The notes beneath the pieces were generated by a model that was not told where the DNA came from, made no database searches, and worked only from the letters and a program-made list of their open reading frames with translations. 6,564 nt of DNA, taken from positions 1 to 6,564 of the forward strand of contig CACXCQ010000318.1 in NCBI GenBank assembly GCA_902766185.1. Reading direction: 5' to 3'. Within the stretch, counting starts at the first letter, position 1. Each line of letters starts with the position of its first letter. Source of the DNA: an uncultured Eubacteriales bacterium (GTDB lineage Bacteria; Bacillota; Clostridia; Peptostreptococcales; Anaerovoracaceae). Positions 1-5,695 of the stretch are shown here, piece after piece. The translations under genes and the position numbers were made by a program.

Positions 1-1078
1 TGAGGATGGTGCGCTTTTGGAAGCTCCACTCCGGGGCGATGAGGATGCTGCGGGGCGCGTCGCCGGATATCCGGTGAACGGTGATCTCGGGCGGGACCTG
101 TTCCAGCGCCCGGATGAGAAGATCCGTATATTCATCGATGGAATCGAAAGGAACGTATTCCGGATAATCGGTCTCCATGCCGGAGCCCTTCACTACGTTC
201 AGCATATGCAGCTTCAATCCGAAGATCCGCTGATCACAAGGCGAAGAAGCGGAACCATACGGAGATGGAAGCGGGCGGCAGACGTATCTGACCGAGTCCA
301 TCATCATCTCCTCCGTCTCACCCGGAAGACCCAGGATCAGGTGGGTGACCACCCGGATGCCCCGGCTGTTCAGCCGCCGCAGAGCATCGTCGTAATCCTC
401 AAGCGTGTGGCAGAGATTCATTGCCCGGGCCGTTTCGCTGTGGATGGTCTGCAAGCCCAGCTCGACCCAGAGGAAGGTCCGCTCGTTCAGCTCCGTCAGC
501 AGATCCAGCACCTCATCGGAAATGCAGTCGGACCGCGTGGCGATGGCCAGTCCCACCACATCGCCCCCGGAATCGGGGCCAACCACATCGCCCCCGATGG
601 AATCGTGGTCCGCCCCGCTGACAGAGCCGGGTTCGATGGCCGCCTGAAACAGTTCCCGGAGATAGGGCGCCGGGGCGTAGGTCCCGGTATGACTCTGGAA
701 GTAGGCGATGTATCCGGCCTCGGGCCATTTCGTCGAAAGAAGCTGGATCTGTCCGGCCATGGCAGAAGCGACCTGCTCCCGGGCAGACGCTGCTTCGCCG
801 GGCAGGGCGCAGTCGCTCCCGGCCTTTGCGGCCGCATTGTCGGTGACCCGGCTCGCCATGTCGCCGGATCCGCTGCCGGAGCAGAACAGACAGCCTCCCC
901 AGCCTTTGCTTCCGTCCCGGTTGGGGCAGGTGAAGCCGCCGTCGAGGCTCAGCTTGATGATCTTGCGCCCGAACTGCCGGCGAAGCCAGCTCCCGATCAT
1001 GTTGATCCGCAGCTGCTGTCCGTCGGAGGTATCAAAGATGATGGGCGTTTCGTTGTCCACAGGTGTTTTTCTATCCAT
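1..1078 (-). CDS. yhcC: YhcC/TIGR01212-family radical SAM protein, 3' end beyond the window
   Basis: 359 codons are visible and the frame is still open at the left edge. The protein matches the YhcC (COG1242) family throughout: KLSLDGGFTCPNRDG (residues 42-56), GGCLFC (61-66), YIAYFQSHTGTYAP (123-136), VVGLAIATRSDC (174-185), LWVELGLQTIH (203-213), THLILGLPGET (245-255), GLKLHML (287-293) and PPEITVHRISGDAPR (329-343). The presumed [4Fe-4S] ligands are C51, C63 and C66, the widened cysteine spacing usual in this family rather than CX3CX2C. The exact reaction is not certain; as I recall, the Bacillus homologue YtqA has been linked to mnm5s2U34 tRNA modification, which would fit the divergent neighbour queH. 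Start chosen at 1078 because similarity begins before the next Met (residue 27, codon at 1000): RIN at 24-26 fits the family's RYN. No Shine-Dalgarno is seen before either ATG. Odd: three low-complexity insertions near residues 67-98, 151-172 and 268-284. Identity is firm; start less so. Confidence 0.93.
   Translation of the reverse strand, partial: MDRKTPVDNETPIIFDTSDGQQLRINMIGSWLRRQFGRKIIKLSLDGGFTCPNRDGSKGWGGCLFCSGSGSGDMASRVTDNAAAKAGSDCALPGEAASAREQVASAMAGQIQLLSTKWPEAGYIAYFQSHTGTYAPAPYLRELFQAAIEPGSVSGADHDSIGGDVVGPDSGGDVVGLAIATRSDCISDEVLDLLTELNERTFLWVELGLQTIHSETARAMNLCHTLEDYDDALRRLNSRGIRVVTHLILGLPGETEEMMMDSVRYVCRPLPSPYGSASSPCDQRIFGLKLHMLNVVKGSGMETDYPEYVPFDSIDEYTDLLIRALEQVPPEITVHRISGDAPRSILIAPEWSFQKRTIL
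551..605. repeat. Imperfect 27-nt tandem duplication inside yhcC
   Basis: On the plus strand, accacatcgccccc occurs at 555-568 and again at 582-595, 27 nt apart. It is followed by ggaatcg at 569-575 and at 599-605, where one extra codon shifts the spacing to 30 nt. In the yhcC frame this gives DSIGGDVVGP followed by DSGGDVVGL (residues 159-176). Other family members have a single short stretch leading into VVGLxIGTRPDC. The repeat keeps frame and lengthens a loop before a conserved strand. Confidence 0.85.
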
Positions 1079-1084
1079 GGGAAT

Positions 1085-1113
1085 ACTATAGCAGAACCGG
1101 CAATGATTGTCAC
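1085..1113 (-). promoter_or_regulatory. Sigma-70-like extended -10 promoter of yhcC
   Basis: Read on the minus strand: -35 GTGACA (1113-1108, 5 of 6 to TTGACA), a 17-nt spacer, then TGC-TATAGT, that is an extended -10 TG motif at 1093-1092 and -10 hexamer TATAGT at 1090-1085 (5 of 6 to TATAAT). Six nucleotides (ATTCCC) separate the -10 from the ATG at 1078, so the expected transcription start falls on or beside the start codon. This is inferred from consensus only. Confidence 0.7.
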
Positions 1114-1176
1114 ATCCACGTTTTTGCCGGTGAAAAAGTGCAGCGCTATGACTCGGCACTTTTGTTCCCGCTTTCG

Positions 1177-1205
1177 TTGCGGCGGATGGCTGGTTAGTGT
1201 ATAAT
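1177..1205 (+). promoter_or_regulatory. Sigma-70-like promoter of queH
   Basis: A perfect -10 TATAAT lies at 1200-1205, with TTGCGG at 1177-1182 as a -35 (TTG conserved, 3 of 6) and a 17-nt spacer. The predicted start near 1212 gives a leader of about 23 nt before the ATG at 1235. It is divergent from the yhcC promoter; the two -35 elements are about 63 nt apart, leaving little room for a large regulator site. CCGC (1168-1171) and GCGG (1179-1182) could form a short hairpin overlapping the -35; I attach no function to it. Confidence 0.65.
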
Positions 1206-1224
1206 AAAGCGTTATGTGCTGTAT

Positions 1225-1228
1225 GGAG
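1225..1228 (+). promoter_or_regulatory. Shine-Dalgarno that fixes the queH start at 1235
   Basis: GGAG lies 6 nt before the ATG at 1235. The in-frame ATGs at 1214 and 1223 have no purine-rich site, and 1214 is within a few bases of the predicted transcription start. The shorter start is therefore preferred over the longest open frame. Confidence 0.7.
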
Positions 1229-1234
1229 AAAACC

Positions 1235-1915
1235 ATGAAGGAAAAGACGCGTCAGAGCGAGATGAATAAACAGGACGGATCGGCACAGATCGCCTGGACG
1301 CCGGAAGGCGCGGGCGAGGGCGATGTGATCCGCGGAGGCGGTTTCGCCGAATCCCTGCAGAAGCCGAGCCTGCTTTTGCACAGCTGCTGCGGACCCTGCA
1401 GTACGGCGGTGATCGAGCGGCTGGCGGACGAATTCGAGATCACGGTATTCTTCTATAACCCGTGCATCACGGAGGAGGACGAATACATCCTGCGGCGGGA
1501 GAACCAGAAGAAATTCCTGAAGGCATTCAACGAGAGCCGGCCGGGGAAGGACCGGATCCGGTTCCTGGAGGGGCCATACCATCCGGGTGCGTTTCTTAAG
1601 ATCGTCAGCGGTCTGGAGGATGAGCCGGAGGGGGGAAGGCGCTGCGAGAAGTGTTTCGCCCAAAGGCTGGAGAAGACGGCGGAAACAGCACAGATGACCG
1701 GAAACGACTATTTCGGGACGACCCTGACCGTGAGCCCGCATAAGAATTACCGGATCATTTCCGAGATCGGCAGGAACGTTGCCCTGCGGTACGGGCTGAC
1801 CTTCCTGGACCGGGACTTCAAGAAGAAAGACGGTTTCAAGCGGTCCATCGAGATGTCCCGGCAGTACGGGCTGTACCGGCAGGATTACTGCGGATGCCGA
1901 TTCTCCCGGAGATGA
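1235..1915 (+). CDS. queH: Epoxyqueuosine reductase QueH
   Basis: 226 residues. QueH (formerly DUF208) reduces epoxyqueuosine to queuosine at position 34 of tRNAs with GUN anticodons (Asp, Asn, His, Tyr), the last step of queuosine synthesis. It is a cobalamin-independent iron-sulfur alternative to QueG. Seen here: the signature LLLHSCCGPCSTAVIERL (residues 46-63) with C51, C52 and C55; FFYNPCITEEDEY (72-84), where the family's NP is followed by Cys; RCEKCFAQRLEKTA (136-149) with C137 and C140; TTLTVSPHKNYRII (162-175); FKKKDGFKRS (195-204); and the C-terminal YCGCRFS (218-224) with C219 and C221. These cysteines are the likely metal ligands. Residues 1-42 are polar and Gly/Asp-rich, longer than the short lead usual before the CC motif. 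The start is supported by GGAG at 1225. It has its own promoter, divergent from yhcC, and is followed by an 87-nt gap before asnA. Identity is very secure. Confidence 0.96.
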   Translation: MKEKTRQSEMNKQDGSAQIAWTPEGAGEGDVIRGGGFAESLQKPSLLLHSCCGPCSTAVIERLADEFEITVFFYNPCITEEDEYILRRENQKKFLKAFNESRPGKDRIRFLEGPYHPGAFLKIVSGLEDEPEGGRRCEKCFAQRLEKTAETAQMTGNDYFGTTLTVSPHKNYRIISEIGRNVALRYGLTFLDRDFKKKDGFKRSIEMSRQYGLYRQDYCGCRFSRR

Positions 1916-1924
1916 GCAAAGGCA

Positions 1925-1948
1925 GGGCGGCCGGCCGAGGCCCGGGCC
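1925..1948. repeat. Adjacent GC-only palindromes in the queH-asnA gap
   Basis: Two perfect 10-nt palindromes lie one base apart: CGGCCGGCCG (1928-1937) and GGCCCGGGCC (1939-1948). GGGC at 1925-1928 can also pair with GCCC at 1940-1943. No T-run follows on either strand (the plus strand continues AAATGAAAACG), so this is not a convincing intrinsic terminator. It may be a pause or partial attenuation structure after queH, or only GC-rich spacer. Confidence 0.35.
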
Positions 1949-1950
1949 AA

Positions 1951-1984
1951 ATGAAAACGTTAAGGATAGTCAATTACATATAAA
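1951..1984 (+). promoter_or_regulatory. Possible asnA promoter in an AT-rich stretch
   Basis: Composition switches abruptly from GC-only palindromes to AT-rich DNA from about 1949 to 2002. TATAAA at 1979-1984 is 5 of 6 to the -10 consensus and would place a start just before the AGGAGG of asnA. No good -35 is present at 16-18 nt (AACGTT at 1956-1961), so activity would need an activator, or asnA is read through from queH. Weak evidence. Confidence 0.3.
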
Positions 1985-2002
1985 CCAACAGGAGGAAGAA
2001 AC

Positions 2003-3013
2003 ATGGGTACACTGATCATTCCGGACCAGTACACGCCGGAAATCGACTACATGGAAAGCCAGAGAGCAATCAAAAAAATCAAAGACTTTTTTCAGCAGGA
2101 ACTGGCCTACGGACTGAAGCTGAGACGTGTTTCGGCGCCGCTGTTCGTCGCGCCGGAGACCGGACTCAACGACAACCTGAACGGCGTGGAGCGGACGGTA
2201 AGCTTCACGGTGAAGGATATGGGCGAGAAAGAAGTGGAGATCGTCCAGTCTCTGGCCAAGTGGAAACGTATGGCGCTGGGAAGGTATGGATTCAAGGCGG
2301 GAACAGGGCTGTACACGGACATGAACGCCATCCGCAGAGATGAAGAACTGGACAACCTCCATTCGATCTACGTGGATCAGTGGGACTGGGAGAAGGTCAT
2401 CCGCAGGGAGGACCGCAACCAGGAGTATCTCCACGAAACGGTGGTCACCCTCTACAACGCGCTGAAGAACCTGAACGATTTCGTCAACCGGCATTACAAC
2501 GAGCTCAAGACCAACCTGCCCAATGAGATCTTCTTCATCACCTCTCAGGAGCTGGAGGACATGTATCCCGATCTGGATCCGAAGGAGAGGGAGGACGCCA
2601 TCGCGAAGGAGAAGCGGGCGGTCTTCATCGAAAAGATCGGCGGCGAACTGAAGTCCGGACAGAAGCACGACGGCAGGGCGCCCGACTACGATGACTGGGA
2701 GCTGAACGGGGACATCATCCTCTGGAACGACATTCTGGAGCGGGCATTTGAGATCTCCTCCATGGGGATCCGGGTGGACGAGGAGGCCATGGACAGACAG
2801 CTGACCATCGCCGGAGCCGATGACCGCAGAGACATGGATTTCCACCGGATGATCCTGAACGGAGAGCTGCCCTGCACCATCGGCGGCGGTATCGGACAGA
2901 GCCGCCTGTGCATGTACTTCCTGCGCAAGGCGCACATCGGGGAAGTTCAGGCATCCATCTGGCCGGAGGACATGATCCGGCAGTGCGCGGAAAACGATAT
3001 TTTCCTTCTGTAA
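2003..3013 (+). CDS. asnA: Aspartate-ammonia ligase (AsnA-type asparagine synthetase)
   Basis: 336 residues, close to the 330 of E. coli AsnA. It makes L-asparagine from L-aspartate, ammonia and ATP, releasing AMP and PPi, on a class II aminoacyl-tRNA synthetase-like fold in the cytoplasm. Family blocks in order: [10 protein letters not shown] (54-63, D57 aligning with E. coli D46), VQSLAKWKR (81-89, active-site Lys region), [15 protein letters not shown] (100-114), [12 protein letters not shown] (119-130), [14 protein letters not shown] (225-238), [11 protein letters not shown] (249-259) and [11 protein letters not shown] (294-304), whose R301 is the motif 3-type arginine. No key residue seems lost. 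The segment between DYDDW and LNGDI is about nine residues shorter than in E. coli. The start has a full AGGAGG at 1990-1995, 7 nt upstream. Only 14 nt separate the stop from priA, suggesting cotranscription. Identity is secure. Confidence 0.97.
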   Translation: MGTLIIPDQYTPEIDYMESQRAIKKIKDFFQQELAYGLKLRRVSAPLFVAPETGLNDNLNGVERTVSFTVKDMGEKEVEIVQSLAKWKRMALGRYGFKAGTGLYTDMNAIRRDEELDNLHSIYVDQWDWEKVIRREDRNQEYLHETVVTLYNALKNLNDFVNRHYNELKTNLPNEIFFITSQELEDMYPDLDPKEREDAIAKEKRAVFIEKIGGELKSGQKHDGRAPDYDDWELNGDIILWNDILERAFEISSMGIRVDEEAMDRQLTIAGADDRRDMDFHRMILNGELPCTIGGGIGQSRLCMYFLRKAHIGEVQASIWPEDMIRQCAENDIFLL

Positions 3014-3019
3014 CGGAAC

Positions 3020-3024
3020 AGGAG
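3020..3024 (+). promoter_or_regulatory. Shine-Dalgarno that fixes the priA start at 3028
   Basis: AGGAG is followed by only 3 nt (TAC) before the ATG at 3028, tighter than the usual 5-9 nt. The priA frame is open back to an ATG at 2908 inside asnA, but that extra stretch is an out-of-frame copy of asnA coding sequence. The 3028 start gives the expected PriA N-terminus (YADIVIDNRTDSTDRPYTY), and the asnA stop at 3011-3013 is close enough for translational coupling. Confidence 0.7.
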
Positions 3025-3027
3025 TAC

Positions 3028-5181
3028 ATGAGATACGCAGACATCGTTATTGACAACAGAACGGACAGTACGGACAGACCCTACACGTATGCGCTGGGGG
3101 AGATCCCCCCGGAGAAGATCCGGCCGGGCAGCAAGGTGTATGTTCCCTTTGCCAAAAGCCGGAAGCTGAGGGAGGGATATGTGCTGTCCGTTTCGGGTGA
3201 GGATGAGATCGACCCCCGGATACGATCGCGGATCCGCAGCATCGATCACGTCGATGAGGATGTCTCCCTGACCGAAGAGAGCGTCCGCACATCCCTCTGG
3301 ATGAGAGAACGGTATGTCTGCCGCTGTATCGATGCCCTGCGCTGCTTCACCCCGGCAGGCAAGAAACGGACCCGCAGCGCTTCCGCGGAGGCGCAGAGCG
3401 GGGAGACGATGGAGGAGAGGTCTCTGGACATCGCCTTTACCGGACGGGTCATCAGCGGAGGAGCAGGTACCGGTGGCGGGTCGGGAGCCCGTGGAGGCGC
3501 CGGCACCCGCATGGATGATCCGCAGGTCCCCGGGCCCGGAGAAAAGACGCTGACCGAAGAGCAGGCCGCTGCCCTGAAGGAGATCCGGGAAGCAATCGAC
3601 AGCGGGGAGCACCGGAGGTTTCTGCTCTACGGAGTCACCGGAAGCGGGAAAACGGAGGTGTACATTCGATCGGTGAAGGAGACGCTGAAGCGGGGAAGGA
3701 CAGCCATCGTCCTGGTGCCGGAGATCTCCCTGACACCACAGATCATTCAGCGGTTTCAGGAGGTCTTCGGAGAAGGAAGCATCGCAACGGTCCACTCGAA
3801 GCTGACGGAACGAAAGCGCTATGAACAGTGGCAAAGGATCCGGTCCGGCGAGGTGAAGATCGTCATCGGCGCAAGATCGGCAGTGTTCGCCCCGGTAAGC
3901 GATCTGGGGCTGATTATCATCGATGAAGAACACGAGGCTACATACAAATCGGACTTTACGCCGAAATACGACACCGCTGAGGTGGCCTTCAAACGTCTTG
4001 CCGACCGGGACAACCGGGGCGTGCTCATCCTGGGCAGCGCAACACCGTCGGTGGCCAGCTTCAGCAGGGCGAAACAGGGAATATATCAGCTCCTGACCAT
4101 GCGCAAGCGGTACAATGAGGTGGAACTGCCTCAGGTCACCGTGGTGGACATGCGGCAGGAGCTCAGAGAAGGAAACCGGTCCATGATCAGCCGGCAGCTC
4201 TACGAGCAGATGGAGCGGCAGCTTCACGCCGGCAGACAGGTCATGCTGATGCAGAACCGAAGGGGCTATTCCACATTCATTTCCTGCCGGGAATGCGGTC
4301 ATGTGGCAGTATGCCCCGAGTGCGGCGTTTCCCTGACCTACCACAGGAGCAGCGGGAAACTCACCTGCCACTACTGTGGGCGCCAGCAGGATGCTCCCAA
4401 GGTGTGTCCGGAGTGCGGCAGTCGATTCATCCGCTATTTCGGCAGCGGAACGGAGAAGGTGGAGGAAACCGTCCGCCAACTGTTTCCGGGATACCAGACG
4501 GACCGCATCGATCTGGATTCGGTGAGCCGAAAGGGAGAACTCACCCGCAGGCTGAAGGCCTTCGGCAAGGGAGAGACGAATATCCTCATCGGCACACAGA
4601 TGATCGCCAAAGGACTGGACTTCCGCAACGTCGGACTGGTGGGGATCGTGGCCGCTGACCTTCCGCTGAACATCCCGGACTTCCGGTCTCCGGAGCGGGC
4701 GTTCCAGCTGATCACCCAGGCTGCCGGAAGGGCAGGACGGGGCGATATCAAGGGGTCCGTGGTGATCCAGACCTACCATCCGGAGCATTACGCCATCACC
4801 TTCTCCGCGGCCCAGGATTACGATGGGTTCTTCGAGGAGGAGAGCGAGTTCCGGCGGCTGATGAACTATCCGCCTTTCAGCGATATGATACAGGTGCTGT
4901 TCACCGCGAAGGACGAGGAGACGGCGGAGGCGGGAGCACAGAGCTGGTACGACCGGCTTCGGAGCATGATGCTCCCGGAAGACAGACAGAACGTCTTCAC
5001 CCCGCAGCAGGCGTACATCAGCAGAATAAAGGGGGTGTACCGTTACTCGATGGTGCTCCGCTGCCCCGGCGGAAAACGAAAAGAATACGCGCAGATGCTC
5101 CGCAGACTGAAGGAGGAGGACGTGCGCGACAGAAGGCAGTATCTGGCTGTGGTGGACATCAATCCCTACAGCTTCGCATAA
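3028..5181 (+). CDS. priA: Primosomal protein N', replication-restart helicase PriA
   Basis: 717 residues (E. coli 732, B. subtilis about 805). PriA is a superfamily 2, 3'-to-5' DNA helicase that recognises stalled forks and reloads the replisome. Domains in order: 3'-end-binding domain (1 to about 105: DRPYTYAL at 16-23, KVYVPFAKSRKLREGYVL at 36-53); a linker at 106-174; helicase lobe 1 with LTEEQ (175-179), Walker A GVTGSGKT (202-209), LVPEISLTPQ (229-238), IGARSAVFAP (280-289), DEEH (299-302) and GSATPS (336-341); lobe 2 with QNRRGYS (409-415), eight zinc-binding cysteines (C420, C423, C429, C432, C447, C450, C460, C463), FGSGTEKVEE (471-480), GTQMIAKGLDF (522-532) and QAAGRAGRGD (564-573); then the C-terminal domain, including YPPF (614-617) and ending DINPYSF. 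Odd: the region that normally holds the winged helix is low-complexity and Gly-rich. It lies 14 nt after asnA and 25 nt before def. Confidence 0.97.
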   Translation: MRYADIVIDNRTDSTDRPYTYALGEIPPEKIRPGSKVYVPFAKSRKLREGYVLSVSGEDEIDPRIRSRIRSIDHVDEDVSLTEESVRTSLWMRERYVCRCIDALRCFTPAGKKRTRSASAEAQSGETMEERSLDIAFTGRVISGGAGTGGGSGARGGAGTRMDDPQVPGPGEKTLTEEQAAALKEIREAIDSGEHRRFLLYGVTGSGKTEVYIRSVKETLKRGRTAIVLVPEISLTPQIIQRFQEVFGEGSIATVHSKLTERKRYEQWQRIRSGEVKIVIGARSAVFAPVSDLGLIIIDEEHEATYKSDFTPKYDTAEVAFKRLADRDNRGVLILGSATPSVASFSRAKQGIYQLLTMRKRYNEVELPQVTVVDMRQELREGNRSMISRQLYEQMERQLHAGRQVMLMQNRRGYSTFISCRECGHVAVCPECGVSLTYHRSSGKLTCHYCGRQQDAPKVCPECGSRFIRYFGSGTEKVEETVRQLFPGYQTDRIDLDSVSRKGELTRRLKAFGKGETNILIGTQMIAKGLDFRNVGLVGIVAADLPLNIPDFRSPERAFQLITQAAGRAGRGDIKGSVVIQTYHPEHYAITFSAAQDYDGFFEEESEFRRLMNYPPFSDMIQVLFTAKDEETAEAGAQSWYDRLRSMMLPEDRQNVFTPQQAYISRIKGVYRYSMVLRCPGGKRKEYAQMLRRLKEEDVRDRRQYLAVVDINPYSFA

Positions 5182-5206
5182 ACAAAAGAACAAGCAGGAG
5201 GAAAGA

Positions 5207-5695
5207 ATGGCGTTAAGAACGATCGTGACTGAAGGAGATCCGGTTCTGCGCAAGAAATGCAGACCGGTGGGAGAAGTGACAGACAGGATCCGGATGATCC
5301 TGGACGATATGGTGGAAACCATGCGGGACGCGGACGGCGTAGGCCTGGCGGCGCCCCAGGTGGGGATCATGCGGCGGATGTTCGTGGCGGAGCCTGAGCC
5401 GGATGAAGTCTACTACTTTGTGGATCCGCAGATCCTTTCCCAGGAGGGGGAGGAAGAAGCGGACGAGGGCTGCCTGTCCGTACCGGAAATGGTGGGCACC
5501 GTGGTTCGTCCCGCGAAGATCGTGATCACGGGACTGGACCGGGACGGAAACGAACAGACCTGCACCTTTGAGGGCTTTCCGGCCAGAGTGATGTGCCATG
5601 AGTACGATCATCTGGACGGGATCCTTTATCCGGACCGGGCGACCAAGATGTATCACGTTGAGCCCCAGGATGAGCAGGAGCAGGAGGAAGCATGA
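5207..5695 (+). CDS. def: Peptide deformylase
   Basis: 162 residues, within the family's usual size. A metal-dependent (normally Fe2+) hydrolase that removes the formyl group from N-formylmethionine on nascent proteins at the ribosome. All three motifs are intact: GVGLAAPQ (residues 44-51), EGCLS (87-91, metal ligand C89) and HEYDH (131-135, metal ligands H131 and H135, catalytic E132). Residue 130 before HExxH is Cys, where E. coli-type enzymes have Gln. The C-terminus is an acidic tail (EPQDEQEQEEA). The start has AGGAGG at 5196-5201, 5 nt upstream, and follows the priA stop by 25 nt. The stop TGA overlaps the fmt ATG (ATGA at 5692-5695), and the last codons of def carry the fmt ribosome binding site. 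The def-fmt pairing is a widespread arrangement and supports both calls. Confidence 0.97.
   Translation: MALRTIVTEGDPVLRKKCRPVGEVTDRIRMILDDMVETMRDADGVGLAAPQVGIMRRMFVAEPEPDEVYYFVDPQILSQEGEEEADEGCLSVPEMVGTVVRPAKIVITGLDRDGNEQTCTFEGFPARVMCHEYDHLDGILYPDRATKMYHVEPQDEQEQEEA

Noticed and set aside
17..1204. 395-codon open frame on the plus strand
   Set aside because: It lies antisense to yhcC, whose translation matches a conserved family throughout. The plus-strand product shows no recognisable motif and is Arg/Pro/Gly/His-rich, typical of a GC-rich shadow frame.
1925..1948. Intrinsic terminator after queH
   Set aside because: The GC palindromes are not followed by a T-run on either strand, so they are listed only as inverted repeats.
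1951..1983. Ten-codon mini-ORF ([10 protein letters not shown]) upstream of asnA, considered as an attenuation leader peptide
   Set aside because: It has no Shine-Dalgarno and contains only one Asn codon. There is no terminator/antiterminator pair after it, and the suggested asnA -10 would lie inside it.
1970..2935. 321-codon open frame on the minus strand
   Set aside because: Antisense shadow of asnA, with no promoter, no ribosome binding site and no recognisable domain.
2908..3027. Longer priA start inside asnA
   Set aside because: The extra 40 residues come from out-of-frame asnA sequence and match no PriA. The ATG at 3028 has AGGAG and yields the family N-terminus.
2947..5370. 807-codon open frame on the minus strand
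   Set aside because: Antisense to priA and the start of def, which carry intact motifs. The absence of stops comes from biased third-codon positions; the product looks like no known family.
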